From Sipunculus nudus (taxonomy: Eukaryota > Annelida > Sipuncula > Golfingiida > Sipunculidae), in contig CM049310.1 of NCBI GenBank assembly GCA_026874595.1, forward strand, positions 4,588,001-4,652,000: a stretch of DNA of 64,000 nt. The letters are read 5' to 3'. The notes beneath the pieces were generated by a model that did not search any database, had not been told where the DNA came from, and was given only the letters and a program-made list of their open reading frames with translations. The position numbers were made by a program, and so were the translations under genes. Shown here piece by piece: positions 24,527 through 38,624 of the stretch (the first letter of the stretch is position 1; each line of letters begins with the position of its first letter).

Positions 24527-26547
24527 AGGCCCAGATTAGAACCTGGCCCAATTTAAAACTGGGCCAGCCCAAATTAAAATTCTGATCTGGACCGGCCGAG
24601 ATCAAAATTATAATCTGGGCAAGACCAGTTTTAAACTTGGACAGCCCAGATTAAAATTTTGGTCTGGGCCGGTCCAGATTACAATCCTGTATTGAAGACA
24701 TCAGGATTTAAATTTAGTCTGGACTTATTTTAAACTGGGCCGGCCCAGATTAGAATTTTGATCTGGGCTGGCCTAGTTTAGAATCCGTGGTGGACTGATT
24801 TTAGACTGGACCAGCCCAGGTCAGAATCCTAATCTACACTGATGCTGACTTCAATAACACTTTATTCACCTAGCCAGCCTTAAATCAATTCAAAGAATTC
24901 GCAAAACATTGTAAGTCCATAATAATTAATATTTGATGAATATATTTCATATTCTATGAAAATAACATTGGTTGGACTCCTGTCATATTTATTTTGTAAT
25001 TTTACCCCTTATGTGAAATGACTTAATTATAATTATAAAATAATTATAATTAAAAATAAAAATTTTACAGTTACAAATATAGCTTGCAAGGACATGTGCA
25101 TTAATTAAACAAACTAAAACAAAATTTATTCAATAATTATTAATATATATGTTACTTAATGTTAAGCTTGTGATCCAAAACCTGTAAATTCAAAAATTTA
25201 TTTGTTATTTAAGGTTATTTATCATGTATCATAAGCCGAGGTTTGTGATCTTTCCGCCCTGTCACCCATTTAAAAATTGCACATATTGTAACATTTGACC
25301 GAGAACTTATCTACTAAATATTAAGGAAAGAAGGCCCTGAAACATCTATTAAGAAACCTGAACTTAAGTTTTTGAAATTAGGTGACTGAAATTTAGCAAA
25401 CAGAAAAATATATATGTAGTGTACATAAATTAGGTTGATATTGGCTAATTTGTGTGAATTATTATCCAGATCATAATGTATTTAGATAGAACAGTGGGAA
25501 CATTATTCACCAATTCATCATTTTATTTACTGAAGGTACAGAATATTTGTATTGCAGCATTTAACTATCTTCAATTTCGATTAGTTATCAGTTATTAGAT
25601 TAGCTTTTTTAAAGTTATCAACTCCAAAGTAAAACCTCCACCATGTTTGTCACCCTCATGCATACTTATTTTAAATTCCGAAATAAATTATAAATTTAAT
25701 TTTCACACATGTTCACATCTAATTTTGAGCCAAAATGACAGCAATCATATTATTTTCTCTGCTGTGTATTTTCTGCTATTGAAAATTATAGTAATGGTAT
25801 CACAAACCTCTCCATAGCCCAATGTTAGGTACAATGTCATGCTGCTCACCCATATAAGCATCAAGACTGATAAATTATTTTTGTTCATTTATAAATAAGT
25901 AAAGCTGGTATTTAATTATGCATGTATTATTTAATATTACACATGTAGTTGGTTTAGGTGTAGTTGATGTGAACTCGCATGCTCGAAGAATAGATGAAAC
26001 CAAAGAAGCACATTACATTTGTTGATTAGCTTTTTTGTTCACTCAAATATTTTAAATGATCTTGTTCACTTTGTGTTTTGTGCCCTTCAAAATGGTGTAT
26101 CTCAAATAAATATTGATTGTATTATCTGATTTAAGCTGATAAAAATCAAGCCAGCCTAGGATAAGATAAGGATTCTGATCTGCGCTGGCCCAGTTTAAAA
26201 ATCAGTCCACCACAGGAATATAATCTTGACCAGCCCAGATCAAAATTCGAATCTGGGCTGGCCATGTTTAAAATCTGTCCATCACAGGATTGTAAACTTG
26301 ACCAGCCCATATAAAAATTCTAATCTGGGCCGGCCAAGTTTAAAATAAGTCCACACCAGATTTAAATCCTGAAGTCTTCACCACAGGATTGTAATCTGGA
26401 CTGGCCTAGATCAAAATTTTAATCTGGGCTGGCCAAGTTTAAAACTGGTCTGGCCCAGTTTAGAATTTTGATCTGGGCCGGTCTAGATCAAAATTTAAAT
26501 CTGGGCTGGCCCAGTTTTAAATTGGGTCAGATTCTAATTTGGGCCTC
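24526..26547. mobile_element. Foldback-like element with long inverted arms, about 2.0 kb
   Basis: The left arm (24526 to about 24835) begins GAGGCCCAGATTAGAACCTG. The right arm (about 26163-26547), reverse-complemented, begins GAGGCCCAAATTAGAATCTG, and the two match along about 300 bp, including CCAATTTAAAACTGGGCCAG. Inner ends also match (GATTAGGATTCTGACCTGGG versus GATAAGGATTCTGATCTGCG). Each arm is itself made of short repeats around GGGCCGGCCCAGATTAAAAT, the hallmark of foldback elements. The 1.3-kb centre is AT-rich without an ORF. A target duplication cannot be resolved because both flanks are simple TA/GT sequence. Confidence 0.78.
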
Positions 26548-29365
26548 GACATATATATATTCCGCGGACAAATGTGTCTCGTTATACCTTGGAGTTGAAT
26601 ATATTGTACTCGTTGTATTCAGATACACTAATATATATATAGACAAAGGTGTGTGTATTCCTCAGCAGTTATTGTTGATACAACGGTAGGTCCAGCTGAG
26701 TTCCGTGTTCGGGGCGGGACCCGAAACTTAGCCTAACCAGCAGCCAGCACGCCCGCCCCAACTCAGATGACCTCGAGTGCATGACCTCATGAGGTCATAG
26801 TAGCCAGATGTTCTTGTCTGTTACATGGTTACCCTGTATCTACTAGCAACAGTGTACCTACTGGCAACGGGGCGCTTACACCAGAGAATATCCCTCCAGC
26901 GTGTTAGCAGCTTTGGCGGGATGGACATTAGAGGGTAATGTACGACCTGTGTCCCTTCAAACAGATCATAAGCATTTGTATCACTGGGGGCTTGATGGGT
27001 TACATAGTGCACAGGGGCGGATCCAGATATTATGAATCGGGTGGGAGATCATGCAAAAACATGCCATGACAAAAGTACAGCATACATTTTTAGTCCAGTG
27101 GTAACGATATATATTACACAGATAATAAGCCAATTTATAAACTTCCCATAACAAAGATAACGACAGCAGCTATCGAAATATTTAGAGTGTACTGAAGCGC
27201 CCCCCCCCCCCCCCCCCCCTTTAAAAAATTCCAGGATATATATTTCTTCACACGACATTTCTTGAAAGCTCATTTATAACCATTTTAAGCATGCAGTGAA
27301 AGTATTAACCCATTTATTTCTCTGTTGCTTTCTTTACATAGGAGGTTATTAAAACATATCTTCTGGTATTCAGGAAGAAACGAGTACTATAAAACGATTG
27401 ACTGATCTAGTTTCAGCACAAAAGTTGTATTTATACCAAAATTCTAAATTTAAACGAGCTATTTTTAAAATTCTATATATCTTTAACAGCCAAAAATAAT
27501 GGTTTTAACGTACAACCGCAAGTGGTGTAAGTTCCTTGGATGTTTTGAGATTTTGTACATTATTATGAAACCGCTGATAAAAGTACAAGAACCCTAAACT
27601 CGAGTGTACTCAGTGACCCGGGCACGGCCATGCACACCCCCACCCCTGCCCCCCGGCAGGGAGATCATTCCCGCCTGTAATATGTAGTATAAATGCCAGC
27701 CTAACATGCCTGGGGAATACCAGACAGTATCGTACGATCTTTGGGAGATGTAGCCCCTATCATGTTTCTGCACTAATCAGACATGACTGCTTGAATTAAC
27801 TCCCGTCTCGTAGAAACCTCGCGTTTTCATGAGCAGGGAACCAGTCCATGGCAACAAAAACAGCACCGGTCTTAATAGGGCGATGATATCGACATTTATT
27901 TAAATTAACTTTTCCATTTTACCTAAAACTTCAATTACTATTGTCTCTTCTCACGTTTATAATTTATTAAAATTCAGTATCTTTAGTTAAACGCGTCTCG
28001 CACTACAGCAGCTTATCTTTCAAAACGCAAGTGCTTTAAAGAACCTTTCAAACTTGAATTGCATAACTCCTGCTTAGCTATAGAGGCTAATTAACCACAA
28101 AGAAAATATATTTATGACGGCAATATACTGTGAACATTTATCAATCACCGTTTTAAGGCATATTGATGGTAATTCATATATTGTTTCAGCTTGTTAGCTG
28201 TTATATAAGGTATTAAAACTTTTCACATGAAGGTAAAATAATTTAAACAATTTTCACTTTTATCAAAATTTTTATTGGTGTAGATAAAAGAAACTATTAT
28301 GTGACTGAAAGTTGTTTGATTATACTGAAATTCATACACATTAACTCTTTATCAAGGATTCAGTGCCCTACCCCCCTCCCCCCCCCCCCTTACACAGCAA
28401 AGATGGTTATAGTAGAATTTAAAACAGTGGATAGAGAACTAGAGGCTATGAGAAGCAAAGGGAGAGGTTAATGAAGGAGATATAGGTGCATAAACCTGAT
28501 AAAAAATATGTATTGTAACGGTACAATCTGTGATAGTTTCGATGCTTTTGTTTTCGGTATAAACCTGTATTTTCTATTTTACATGCAGATTTATTTTATA
28601 AGAGAGTGTGGCCGTTTAAGTTGTATACTTTTGTTGACAATGTGGAGGGAAACAATGACTTTCCCATGGGACAGGAAAACGGACATGACAGCAGTGTTCC
28701 CATGATCCCAGTGTCATATAACACAATGAATACGTCAACAGGATTAACAATACCCTGGCTGCACTCACCCCCCAAACTCACCGAACCCCAGCAGTACTCC
28801 TTATGTATGACAAAACGTCACAACAAGATGCCCCCCGTTTTGCACCTCTGTTCCTCCGGTGTTTACAAACCGGTGTTACTGATGACAAAGACCAGGTCCC
28901 CGTGTCCGATATGACCTGTGATAGGGAGCCGCTAGGTTTATTACCTTCCGGTTTCTGTGTGTGGGGGGGGGGGGGTACGTTTAGTATATAGATCCATAGC
29001 ACAGGCTTTGTTACACTCCACTGCCATCGCTTCTCCACACGGAAAATAAATACCCTATAAATTCTATATTTTCCAACTTTAAAATCTATTCGAAAAGAAG
29101 AATTTCTTGTACATAAATTCACAAATGCATTTACACGTATGTACCGTCGGTCCCGTTTAACTGAATATCGTATTTGTCAACCGATTACATTCATTTAAGC
29201 GGGCTATTCAAATAAACGGTGTGGTAAGCCCAAAACAGACTAGCGCGCGTAACGCGCGCGTCAAGCGTCATGCGTGCGCCACGCGACAAATTCAAAACAC
29301 ACTAACGCGGCTACAACGCGCACGACACGCGTCAGATTTGAAGTTATCCAAGCACCTTTTGCAAT
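26548..29365 (-). other. Putative intron sequence with one MITE end
   Basis: Holds a hAT-like end at 27012 and a poly-C tract near 27200, a C-rich run near 28370, and a CpG-rich patch at 29240-29335 made of ACGCG/CGCGT words. Open frames at 28.6-29.1 kb on both strands show no splice context or recognisable motif. Confidence 0.4.
27012..27240. mobile_element. Probable truncated MITE of the CAGGGGCGGATCC type
   Basis: It starts CAGGGGCGGATCCAGATATT, as in the element at 12873, and includes a C20 run (27200-27219). The opposite inverted end is not recognisable, so the right boundary is approximate. Confidence 0.45.
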
Positions 29366-31266
29366 TTTAGTTCAGCTGACTGTAAGTCATCTGAGCTATA
29401 GCGATCACCCTTTGTCCGTCGTCCGTCTGTCCGTCCGTCCGTTAACCTGGCACAAATCGTAACCGCTGGACCTAGAAACTTGTAACTTGACATTTTGAGA
29501 GGTCCATGAAAAATCTCCTTGGAAACCAGAAATGAGGTCTCTGTTACCCACATCCTTCGAGCTATGGGGCCCCAAAGTACCCCCCCCCCCCCCCAGAATA
29601 GTCAAAAATTTCATACAAAAACTCATTCAAAATCTCATTAACTACATTACTAATGGTCATGATTTTTGGCATACATATTGATCATGAGATGTTTCATCAG
29701 TTTCTGCAGACTGGTGGCGCCACCTGTATTTTTCAATTTTTTACGAATTATTTTCTCTATTTTTGAGACCTTTTAAAATCTGTTAACAGGGCACAAATCG
29801 TAAAGACTGGACCGAGAGTCTTCATTCTTGACACAGTGAGAGACCCATGAAAAGTCTCCATGGAAACCAGAAATAAGGTCTCTGTTACCCATATCCTTTG
29901 AGCTGTGGGGCTCCCAATTACCCCCCCCCCCCCCCAGAATAATGGAAAATTTGATAAAAAAAAATGCAACATCACAATAACTACAACATTGATGGTCATG
30001 ATTTGTGGCATACGTGTTGATCAAGAGGTGTTCCATTAGTTCCTGCAGACTCATGGTGCCACCAGTATTTTATACAATTTTTTACAATTTTTTTTTCTCT
30101 ATTTTTGAGACCTTAAAAGATGCTGTCATCTGTCAACAGGGTAAAAATCGTAATGACTGGACCTAGAAAATTCTTGACACACAGGAAGACCCATGAAAAG
30201 TCTCTATGGAAACCTGAAATTAGGTCTCTGTTACCCATTCCTTTGAGCTATGGCACTCCAAAGTACAGCTCAGAATAATGGAAAATTTGATACAAAAGCT
30301 GAATTATCTGAACAACTAATGCAGAGATCACCATGATTGTTTGCATGGATATTGATCATTGAGTGTTTCATCAGTTTCTGCAGACTGGTGGCACCATCTG
30401 TATTTGTTCGGGTGTTTTTACAAATTTTTCTTCTCAATTTTTGAGACCTTTAAAGATATGAACATCTGTTAACAGGGCACAAATCAAAACAACTGGACCA
30501 AGAATCTTCATTCTTGACACACAGGGAGACCCATGAAAAGTTTCTATGGAAACCTGAAATTAGGTCTCTGTTACCTATTTTCTTTAAGCTGTATGGCTCC
30601 AAAATACCCCCAGAATAATGAAAAATTTAATACAAAAACTGCAGTATCTCAATAACTACAACACTGATGTTCATTATTTTTGGCATACATATTGATCATG
30701 AGGTGTTCCATCAGTTTCTGCAGACTGGGTGCGCCACCTATATTTTTTTCAAAATTTTTACGAATTTTTTTTCTATTTTCTTGAGACCTTTCAAGATGTT
30801 GTTATCTGTCAACAGGGTACAAATCCTAACAACTGGACCTAGATTCTTCATTCTTGTAATGCAAGGAGGCCCATGAAAAGTGTCTGTGGAAACCTGAAAT
30901 TAGGTCTCTGTTACCCATATCCTTCAAGCTATAGGACTCAAAAGTATCCCTAAGAATAATGGAAAATTTGATACAAAAGCTGAAGTATCTAAACAACTAA
31001 TGCAGAGATCACCATGATTCTTTGCATGGATATTGACCATGTGTTTTTATAAGTTTCTGCACACTGGCGGAGCCACCTGTATTTTTTAAAGTTTACGCAT
31101 TTTTTCTCTATTTTTGAGATATATAAATACAGACACAATCTTGGCCTGTTGGTTAATCTGTTTGATGCTTCAGGTGAATGGGTTTATACTACCATTCAGA
31201 TGATAAAATTTCCTTTTATGAATCTCTTCCCAGTCAGCTGAGCGTCATGACCCATGGGTCACTTGT
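29366..31266 (+). mobile_element. Repeat family B, copy B1 (1.9 kb)
   Basis: The head is TTTAGTTCAGCTGACTGTAA with AGTCATCTGAGCT as the other hairpin arm, then TATAGCGATCAC and a TCCGTCCGTCC run. The core has five units in register: the phrase GCAGACTGGTGGCGCCACCT or a variant starts at 29706, 30044, 30380, 30720 and 31059, a period of 336-340 bp. The tail contains CAGCTGAGCGTCATGACC and the palindrome TGACCCATGGGTCA, then CTTGT. No ORF is conserved between units. C15-type runs occur in the first two units. The same organisation is found 22 kb away in B2. Confidence 0.85.
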
Positions 31267-31619
31267 TTTTTTGTTTATCTTTGTAAAAATAGTAATTTCG
31301 ATAATCAGCGTTGGATTACTTGTATACAAATATACATCTTTTATGACCGGTTCTAAATATGACAGAACTCAGTCACTATTCTGAACGATATTTATATATA
31401 TATGTGTTGCTTTGTTTCATGTTTTCTATCCAGATACAAATCAATAATTATAGTTCAATGCATTATAACAAACGTTTCACCCGCAGTTTTATATAGAACT
31501 TGAGTGCTGGAGTGCTGGAGAGGGAAACCCTCTATTTAGTTATGACGCGTCACGCGTCAGAAATCGCTCCAGGAGCTTTAATCTTTTTCAAGGTTGTAGC
31601 CGTCACTATAGCCAATCGC

Positions 31620-32190
31620 TGACAGCTAACCGATCACGTGAATATATCAAATGTTGTCAAAGATTTAATACAATTCCTCAAGGATTTTGGTTTATTATAA
31701 AACATTTTATTTTGTTCAACTCAAGAAATAGAGAATTACTGTGCATTCACTTGTTCGTGTATGTTATCTATAAAAAGCGATGCTGCACAATGGCTGACAG
31801 ATTAACGATCACGTGGATGTGTCAAAGGTCATGAAGTTTAGCAAGGTTCCTTAAAGATTTTGATTTGTTTAACACGTATTGTCTTCTTTTTTAAATTTAA
31901 AAATACTTTCTGCAGGTTAACCTGTTCGTGTGTGGTCTTAAAAAAGAAACGACGTTTCTGGAAAACGTCACAATTCCGCCAGAAATCGTTTCTACTCAAT
32001 ACCATTGTGAGTATACGGCTCCTCGCAGTGTGCATGGCTGGCTGCATACCGATCACGTGAATATGCCAAAGGTCAGTAAGGTGAGAGGCCACATAAGTCC
32101 AGCAAAATACATACTTCGAAATAACTATAAAAAAAACGAATTAATACTATTTTCCTTACGGATTTTGTTATGATTTTTAAAACATATTCA
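31620..32190 (+). repeat. Degenerate direct repeat carrying GATCACGTG three times
   Basis: GATCACGTGAATATATCAAA (31633), GATCACGTGGATGTGTCAAA (31808) and GATCACGTGAATATGCCAAA (32051) start related segments. Each is preceded by a CTGACAG- or CTGGCTGCAT-like phrase and followed by TCCTCAAGGATTTTG-like sequence. Spacings are 175 and 243 bp. Each has an E-box CACGTG. Similarity between units is modest. Confidence 0.55.
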
Positions 32191-35100
32191 CCGATTGACC
32201 GTACAGGTAATGCTCTCAAATAAAAGACCATGTTTAAAGGGAAACATGTCATTTGTAGGAAAGACCTTAATATACTTAATAATCATAACATAATAAATCT
32301 TACTGACGTCGTTAGCATGATGTGTTGTCAATGCAACGAAGGGTAATACGAATCGAGGCGTCATTTTATGTGAACCAAAAATACGTGAAATAGCTTTTAA
32401 TTTTGGTTCCTATATTGAGAATAACCGTTTATAACATCAATCGTTTATGTGGAGACTACCACTATATATATAGCGAATCCGTGCACCGTATGTAAGGAAG
32501 CAGAAAACCAGTCTATTGTCCTGAAGCACTGTAGGTAAACCATCCAGTAGGCCGGCCAAACATGGTTGTTTGTTTATCTGCAGATGGGTCAGTGCCCCCG
32601 CTGAAAGGCCTAGATTTATCCTGGAGCCAGTCTATTTATATTTATAAACCCTATCGTTACACACTACGCAGAAAAGGACTCACAAGAGTACGACTCTCCT
32701 GATTAGGGATTGTAGTTAAAGAAATTCTTCCTTTCCTCACAATGCATTGAGGCATCCAAAGACACTAGCAGCGTAGGTATAATTGTAACGAAGGGGGCGA
32801 TGTGGAGTCCATTAGAAATATCTTGGATAAGAATTGTTTCAAGGCAAATTACATGACCGCGTGGTTGTTTCTGGGACAAGGACTTCATGAAATATGTAAT
32901 ATTTTGTAAGCATGCGCATGTGCAATGGAAACAAAAGGTGTTTCCTTGAAACGTGTAAAATACTGATTACGGAGTTTGAAAGTTGAGACAAGTAGTCCAG
33001 TTGTCCTATAATTCCTAAATGGAAGATGTTCCTAGGCTGAAACGACCTCAGTCGGAAGGGTGCTTCCATGATCCAGTATCTAGGCGCTTCCGCAGTTCGG
33101 ATATGTGTCAAGGTGCATGGCCCCGGGATGCGATGCGTGCGGGATGGGGAAGGCTTTTTTACGACAATATAAAAACTACCTATATCACACCTTTAGATGT
33201 TGTAAATCAGAAAAGTACATAGTCATGGCGACGAAATGACTTAAATACTTGAGTAAGCAAATGAAAATGCTGTAAGACTATTAAAACTGGCATACCTATC
33301 TGCTGTGCCACAGTTTACGGGCATGTCTACTCCCTTTAATTTTCCTGCCTCTATTGTCTGAGAAACGATGTAAATATGTGCCATTGTAAGTCATAGTGTC
33401 ATTAAGATTAATCCACATCACGGATGCATACCGCAGCCGGTCAGCACACCAGTCTTCGGGCTATGTTACCTAAAGGGGCGTGCATCGTGGTACGGACGTG
33501 AACGCGTCCCTGCTTACGGGGCTTTACACTCCCCTATACTGGTGTGTAAAATTGAATACCATAATACGTATACTTTTTTAAATATAACGCCAATATGAAA
33601 CGGTCAAAGAAAGTCTAAAGTTTGACCATAATCATGTCGTCTTGAATATTTATTTGTGACAACAATGATATTGTCAGTGACTGGAAAGATATGGCTATTT
33701 TTATATGCAATAAATTAAACATGTAGTAAACATTACAATGCTCTTTAGCTTCAGGGGTATATATTTCCGTTTGCTGCAGATATGGGATATGTTCAACTTT
33801 TTCTTGTTCTTCAATTAACACGTTGCTTCCCCACGTAGCAATAGAAATACTAGTTACACGAACATGTAAAATGACAAACTATGTGTATCGCATGTAATGA
33901 AAGACGGGGAAAAGATTTTTTTTCATGCTATGACAAAAACAGCTGGTTAGGCTTTAAAATAACACACCTGTGTGAGGTTATCCACGTTTGATAACAGATT
34001 ATATGCATGAAGGACTTACCCCGTAGACCTTTCACCGCATGTGTACAGACCCACGTTTCATGCAATATCACATTGTATAATATCATTAAATATAATACGT
34101 TTTATAAACCCTTTGAAACAGGAAAGAAATATTCGTAAGCAATATTATGTGGATTTATAAATATGTGGCATCGGTTTCTTGGAGGACATTCTTTCTATTT
34201 TGTGCATCTCACTTTTCTCGTGTTTTCACGAGGATGAGATAATTTAGTGCGAACATGTGCGTTACATCGACCTACTTAATAGTCTGGCTTTTACCTGAAA
34301 CAGCTGGTGGCTATGTCAAGAATTCCACGGCTGTTGATGGAAAAAAAAACCCAGTCCCACTGTGAAGTAAAGCAAACAATTTATCCTAACATGGGAAAAA
34401 GTTGAAGAAAGGAACAAGACATCGGGCTTGTATAAGATCACCTGATCATGCCATGCCATGGTTACCGACGTGTCACGTGTCCCCTCGTGCATATATTACA
34501 GAATGCATGGATACCTGGTTTCGCAGAAATCGTAAGAAATTTCTGCGCGTTTCGTCTGCGTTTGTCATGTGTGTGGTCTGGGGCTCCAAATGGTTTTTAC
34601 AGATCGAAACGAGGCCAACAAACAGCGAAGGGTCATGGGTACGCGGCCATGTCTGTCAGACTGGCCGACCCTGCACACGGTATTCAAATCATTTTACCCC
34701 ATTAAATAATATATCTGCACTCGGCCTCCTCATTTCTTAGACACAAAGGACTCTTTAGACTGGCGGAATTAAATAAGAATGGTACAAGTTCGCCGGGTTC
34801 AAATGGCAGTAATACTTGCACGTCTGTGAGTTAAACTATCACCGAAAATGCCATCGTTTATTATTTTTTATTGTAAAGGCCAATAGACTTGTTCCTATGT
34901 TTAAAGAAGACCGAGCAATATAAAGCACATTGCTTAGTTAATCAAGTGATACGTCCTTACTTACATACCTCCAGTCCTCAGGTATATGTGTTGGGCCATA
35001 TATACTAAGTCAATCATCATTTTAAAGTATATTGACTTGGTAAGGTATGTCTACTTATTATGAAGAAAGCGTTAAGAAACGGGCGATAGGAGCTTTTTTT

Positions 35101-35975
35101 TAATATGTCCAAAATCTCTTCTCTTTCAAGTAAAGCTATGGAAGATAGTTTCTTATGAAATATTAAACCACAGTAACTTGAAAGAAAAGATTTGTTTCCA
35201 GGATATGCATCACTCCAATAATTTGCAAGATCATTGGTTTTCTTCAACTATCAATTAGGTTAGCTGTCGTCATGCACAACATATAATTTGTCAACTCGAA
35301 GAAACCTACTTTCGAGTAGATCTCACGTCTCAATCATAATTTTTTAGACAAACAGGGATAATGTTAAAATAAAAATGCCAAATTTTGAACCAATCATGTT
35401 CCAGTTCCGAAGATTATAACACTTCTTTGAGGGTCTCTTTCAGAAATATAGTGTGCAGCAAATCGGTAGTCACGTGGATCCTCTTAAATATTTCACCATA
35501 CATCGACTTCACTCCCGGGTAGGTCGCCACAAGATGATGACCCAGTGATTTAAACGAAAGCAAGGTTTCACAATTGCTTATCCATGTCCCGTTGATTCCG
35601 TGTGAATGAAAGCAGTGCGGATCCTAGGACGATGCTTATAGGGAAACGCACTCTGACCAAACTGAAAAGGTGAGCGAGAGCGATTCGGGTCAACACCAGT
35701 CTGGACAGTAAGTTAAACCTGGACGACTGCTCCTACAGAATGCACATACTATAGTATACATCTGGAAATTAATCATACAAATTTGTGTCGAAGTTAAACA
35801 TAAGCTGTACGGCATTGTTCACAGCACTGAGCGGGATAACTCACTCGAACTTGCATGTATAGGACTACAGGACAATGCGGATGACACTTCGTAAACCAGT
35901 CTACCCTTTAAAAATCGTTGTTCCTGGAAATGTTTCCCAAAACTCCACCTCCTGTCCCTTTTCTCCGTCTCACCA

Positions 35976-35978
<3 letters not shown>

Positions 35979-36031
<53 letters not shown>
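35979..36031. repeat. (TA)n microsatellite
   Basis: About 26 uninterrupted TA repeats. Confidence 0.97.
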
Positions 36032-36033
<2 letters not shown>

Positions 36034-36433
36034 TTGGGATACATGCACCCTTCTACTTTTGTTCCTTGATATAGTCAGTGCTAATACTAAATCATGTCAC
36101 GATAAAAGACTACATGCCTTTCAAACGCAAAGGGTATGTATGATCCCCAAACTCTTAAATTCATTGTTAGGTCATATCTACATAACAGATGGATCATTGA
36201 TCAAAGATTGATAATGAGTGAACTTCATAGAAGGAAGCACTTCGGTTGGTTTATAATTCGTGGTGCCAATATAATCGCGGTATTCGCAGTTCATCAGGGC
36301 CACGAAAATGCAACCCTGAAAACTTAACTTTTAAGTAAAGCCTACCGCCTGGGATCAAAGGTCAATTTTAAAACACTGAGTATCAACCAATAAGAAAGCA
36401 AAGCATTTATCAACGACTTAATGTTACACTTAC

Positions 36434-36448
36434 CTTATTGATCGACAT
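36434..36448 (-). CDS. Candidate first coding exon (MSINK)
   Basis: The minus strand reads GGGAGG, ATG, four more codons (peptide MSINK), then AAG and donor GTAAGTGTAA. The donor is close to consensus and in phase 0. The -3 base is A. About 100 nt upstream is CpG-containing and GC-rich compared with its surroundings, as expected for a promoter or 5'UTR. A second GT site (CTCCG then GTAAGG) about 40 nt upstream could be an alternative donor of a non-coding version. Five codons is very short, so chance is a real alternative. Confidence 0.5.
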
Positions 36449-36817
36449 CCTCCCGGCTGAACAAAGGCAAAATCCTTACCGGAGTTCAAAATAACCCGTG
36501 CTATCCCGCAAAGTCGGCTTTACCGCGCCCCGTTACATAGATGAAGTTAGGTGGATTTTCTAGATAGTGAATTAACTGAAGCAGAAAAGTTTCCCTTCGG
36601 ATGCAGTGACCTGCGGCAAAACCTGTCACCTTGTTTGATACACGGCCATACTGGGGGCTTTGACAAAGCTACGAGTTCCCCTGAGAGGGGGTTGTATGTG
36701 ACAACGCTTTAATACGATAAACATGTACGAAGTGCTTCATCCAATAAAATTTAATGAACTGTAAAATACTTATTTCAAAGAGTGATGTGTATACAATTAT
36801 GTCGACCTCTCCTGAGT

Positions 36818-36873
<56 letters not shown>

Positions 36874-38624
36874 AGCATGCGTTATATATATATACAAGAA
36901 AAAGCATTGGCAAACACAGAACATGAGAACACTCGTATACCATATTGGTCTTAAAATACTAGACTGATCTTAAACCAAACACGCTTGACCTTTGAACAAT
37001 AACAGAATAAACATGAACGCTACAGGTTGGCCTTCAAAACGTCACAATGACCGTCAAAATATGAGAGAAACTGACCTTCAAACGGTACATATTTTAAACA
37101 AGTATATACTGAGTATATTAATTGTTCCCTAAAGGTAAAAAAGGATTATGACATTCCAGATAAAAGTTCATACATAGCAAATCACCCCAGTTGATTTGCA
37201 TTGGGGTGGTACGATCTCGTTATGTTTACGGTTTAGATTAATACCCAACAGCTGCTAACGATACACATAGCTAACGCCAGCACTACACAGCATACCACTC
37301 TGTCAAGACCCGAGGGCAATGTAACATAGTGACCTACAATACAACTACCCCACCGTCTCATATAATTAGTACAAACATACAAACCTACAGGACCGTACAA
37401 ACACTCCCAGCTGAGTACACCGAGTTTTATTTCATCCTGATATCATCCGTACTGAGAGAGTTTAATATGTTAAGTTGTTCCCAATATTTCAAGGTCCGTT
37501 TTCAGGTGTAAAATATTTTCCTTAAAAAATTCTTCTTTTTTTTTTTACAGTGATAAATTTATTAACTTTATTATGATACTTTGAGTTAGAAATAACTGTT
37601 AGGTAATTTTTTTGTGCTTTTCTGAAACTTTAAAGTGGTTTTCGGAAGCTTATTCAGCAACGTTTCGGTATTTTTAAGTACCGTTAGTTATATATATATA
37701 TAGCTTGCCCCCCCCCCCCCCCCCTTCTCTCTCAGACTCTCTCTCTCTCTCTCAGTGAGATAAGAACAAGCAGGCCATAAGCATATTATAATACAAGAAC
37801 TGCTTTAGAAATAACTTACATAGATAAAACAGGTTTTTCCCCTGGTACGTACTATATCTTGGTCAATACAATAGCTAGAATGTGAAAGTCTGCACATGTA
37901 TCTTGGCACTATCAAACTTTAAGTACTAAATTTACTACAGTTATATGATACCGGTCATTGCATAATCTGTTAAATTATACTATATATTAAATCGGTTTAT
38001 TTATTTTTTTTTTTTTCCAACTGACTGAATTGAGACCATATGACAAATTACGACTCACGATCTAATTAGAATAGTAAATTAAATCTTTAATAGGCCTAAA
38101 AAAAATAACTGTCATAGGCAGGAAAATTAACAAAACTTAAAGTTAAAGCCCCGTCCGTTTAGACCTATGTTATCGCAATGTGAAATAAAATCGAAACCAC
38201 TGTCTAGCGTCAACACAGAACAGGCAATTAAAAAGAGAGCTGTGTGCACGAGCTAAGTGCTAGTTATCAGTATGGTACAAGTTACAATACAAATAATGGA
38301 AGCAAATGAACGTTAAACATTCACATTGTTTATTTTACTGCAACAACCTCGGTGAGAACAGCACGTGTGATAAGATACGTCAAGACACGAGTATCTTCCG
38401 TGCACGTGGAACAGAACTTGTTTGAATTTGTAAACATATCTTACACACCCAGCTTGTCAGATACTCTGGTCAGGTCTGCTAGTGACCCTGAGGGTATCAA
38501 CAGCCAGGCCTTTGCCCTGCTGAAGCTGAAAGACGTACCGGCATGCAGCAGTGATGACCCCGTGAGGCCACGTTTTGAGTAACTTACCGGCGTTACTGAG
38601 CAAAGGACTATGACAAACGCTTAC
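36449..38624 (-). other. Sequence between candidate first exons
   Basis: Upstream of the MSINK candidate it is GC-richer for about 150 nt. It then holds the (TC)n(AC)n tract at 36821-36873, a poly-C/CT tract at 37708-37755 and AT-rich DNA. No other exon was found. Confidence 0.4.
36821..36873 (+). repeat. Compound (TC)n(AC)n microsatellite
   Basis: About 17 TC repeats followed by about 10 AC repeats. Confidence 0.96.

Larger units (their letters stand above)
31267..36433 (-). other. Putative intron sequence with degenerate repeats
   Basis: Contains the degenerate CACGTG-bearing repeat at 31620-32190, the (TA)n tract at 35979-36031 and otherwise unique sequence. The 112-codon plus-strand frame at 34402-34740 has no ATG start, splice context or motif. 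Confidence 0.4.

Noticed and set aside
34402-34740. 112-codon plus-strand frame
   Set aside because: Starts at a non-ATG codon, no recognisable motif or splice sites.
34969-34999. Minus-strand ATG followed by MAQHIYLRTG and a GTATGTAAG donor
   Set aside because: The donor is in phase 1 and would shift the frame of exon 2. Similar wrong-phase cases occur near 14332, 33300 and 39440.
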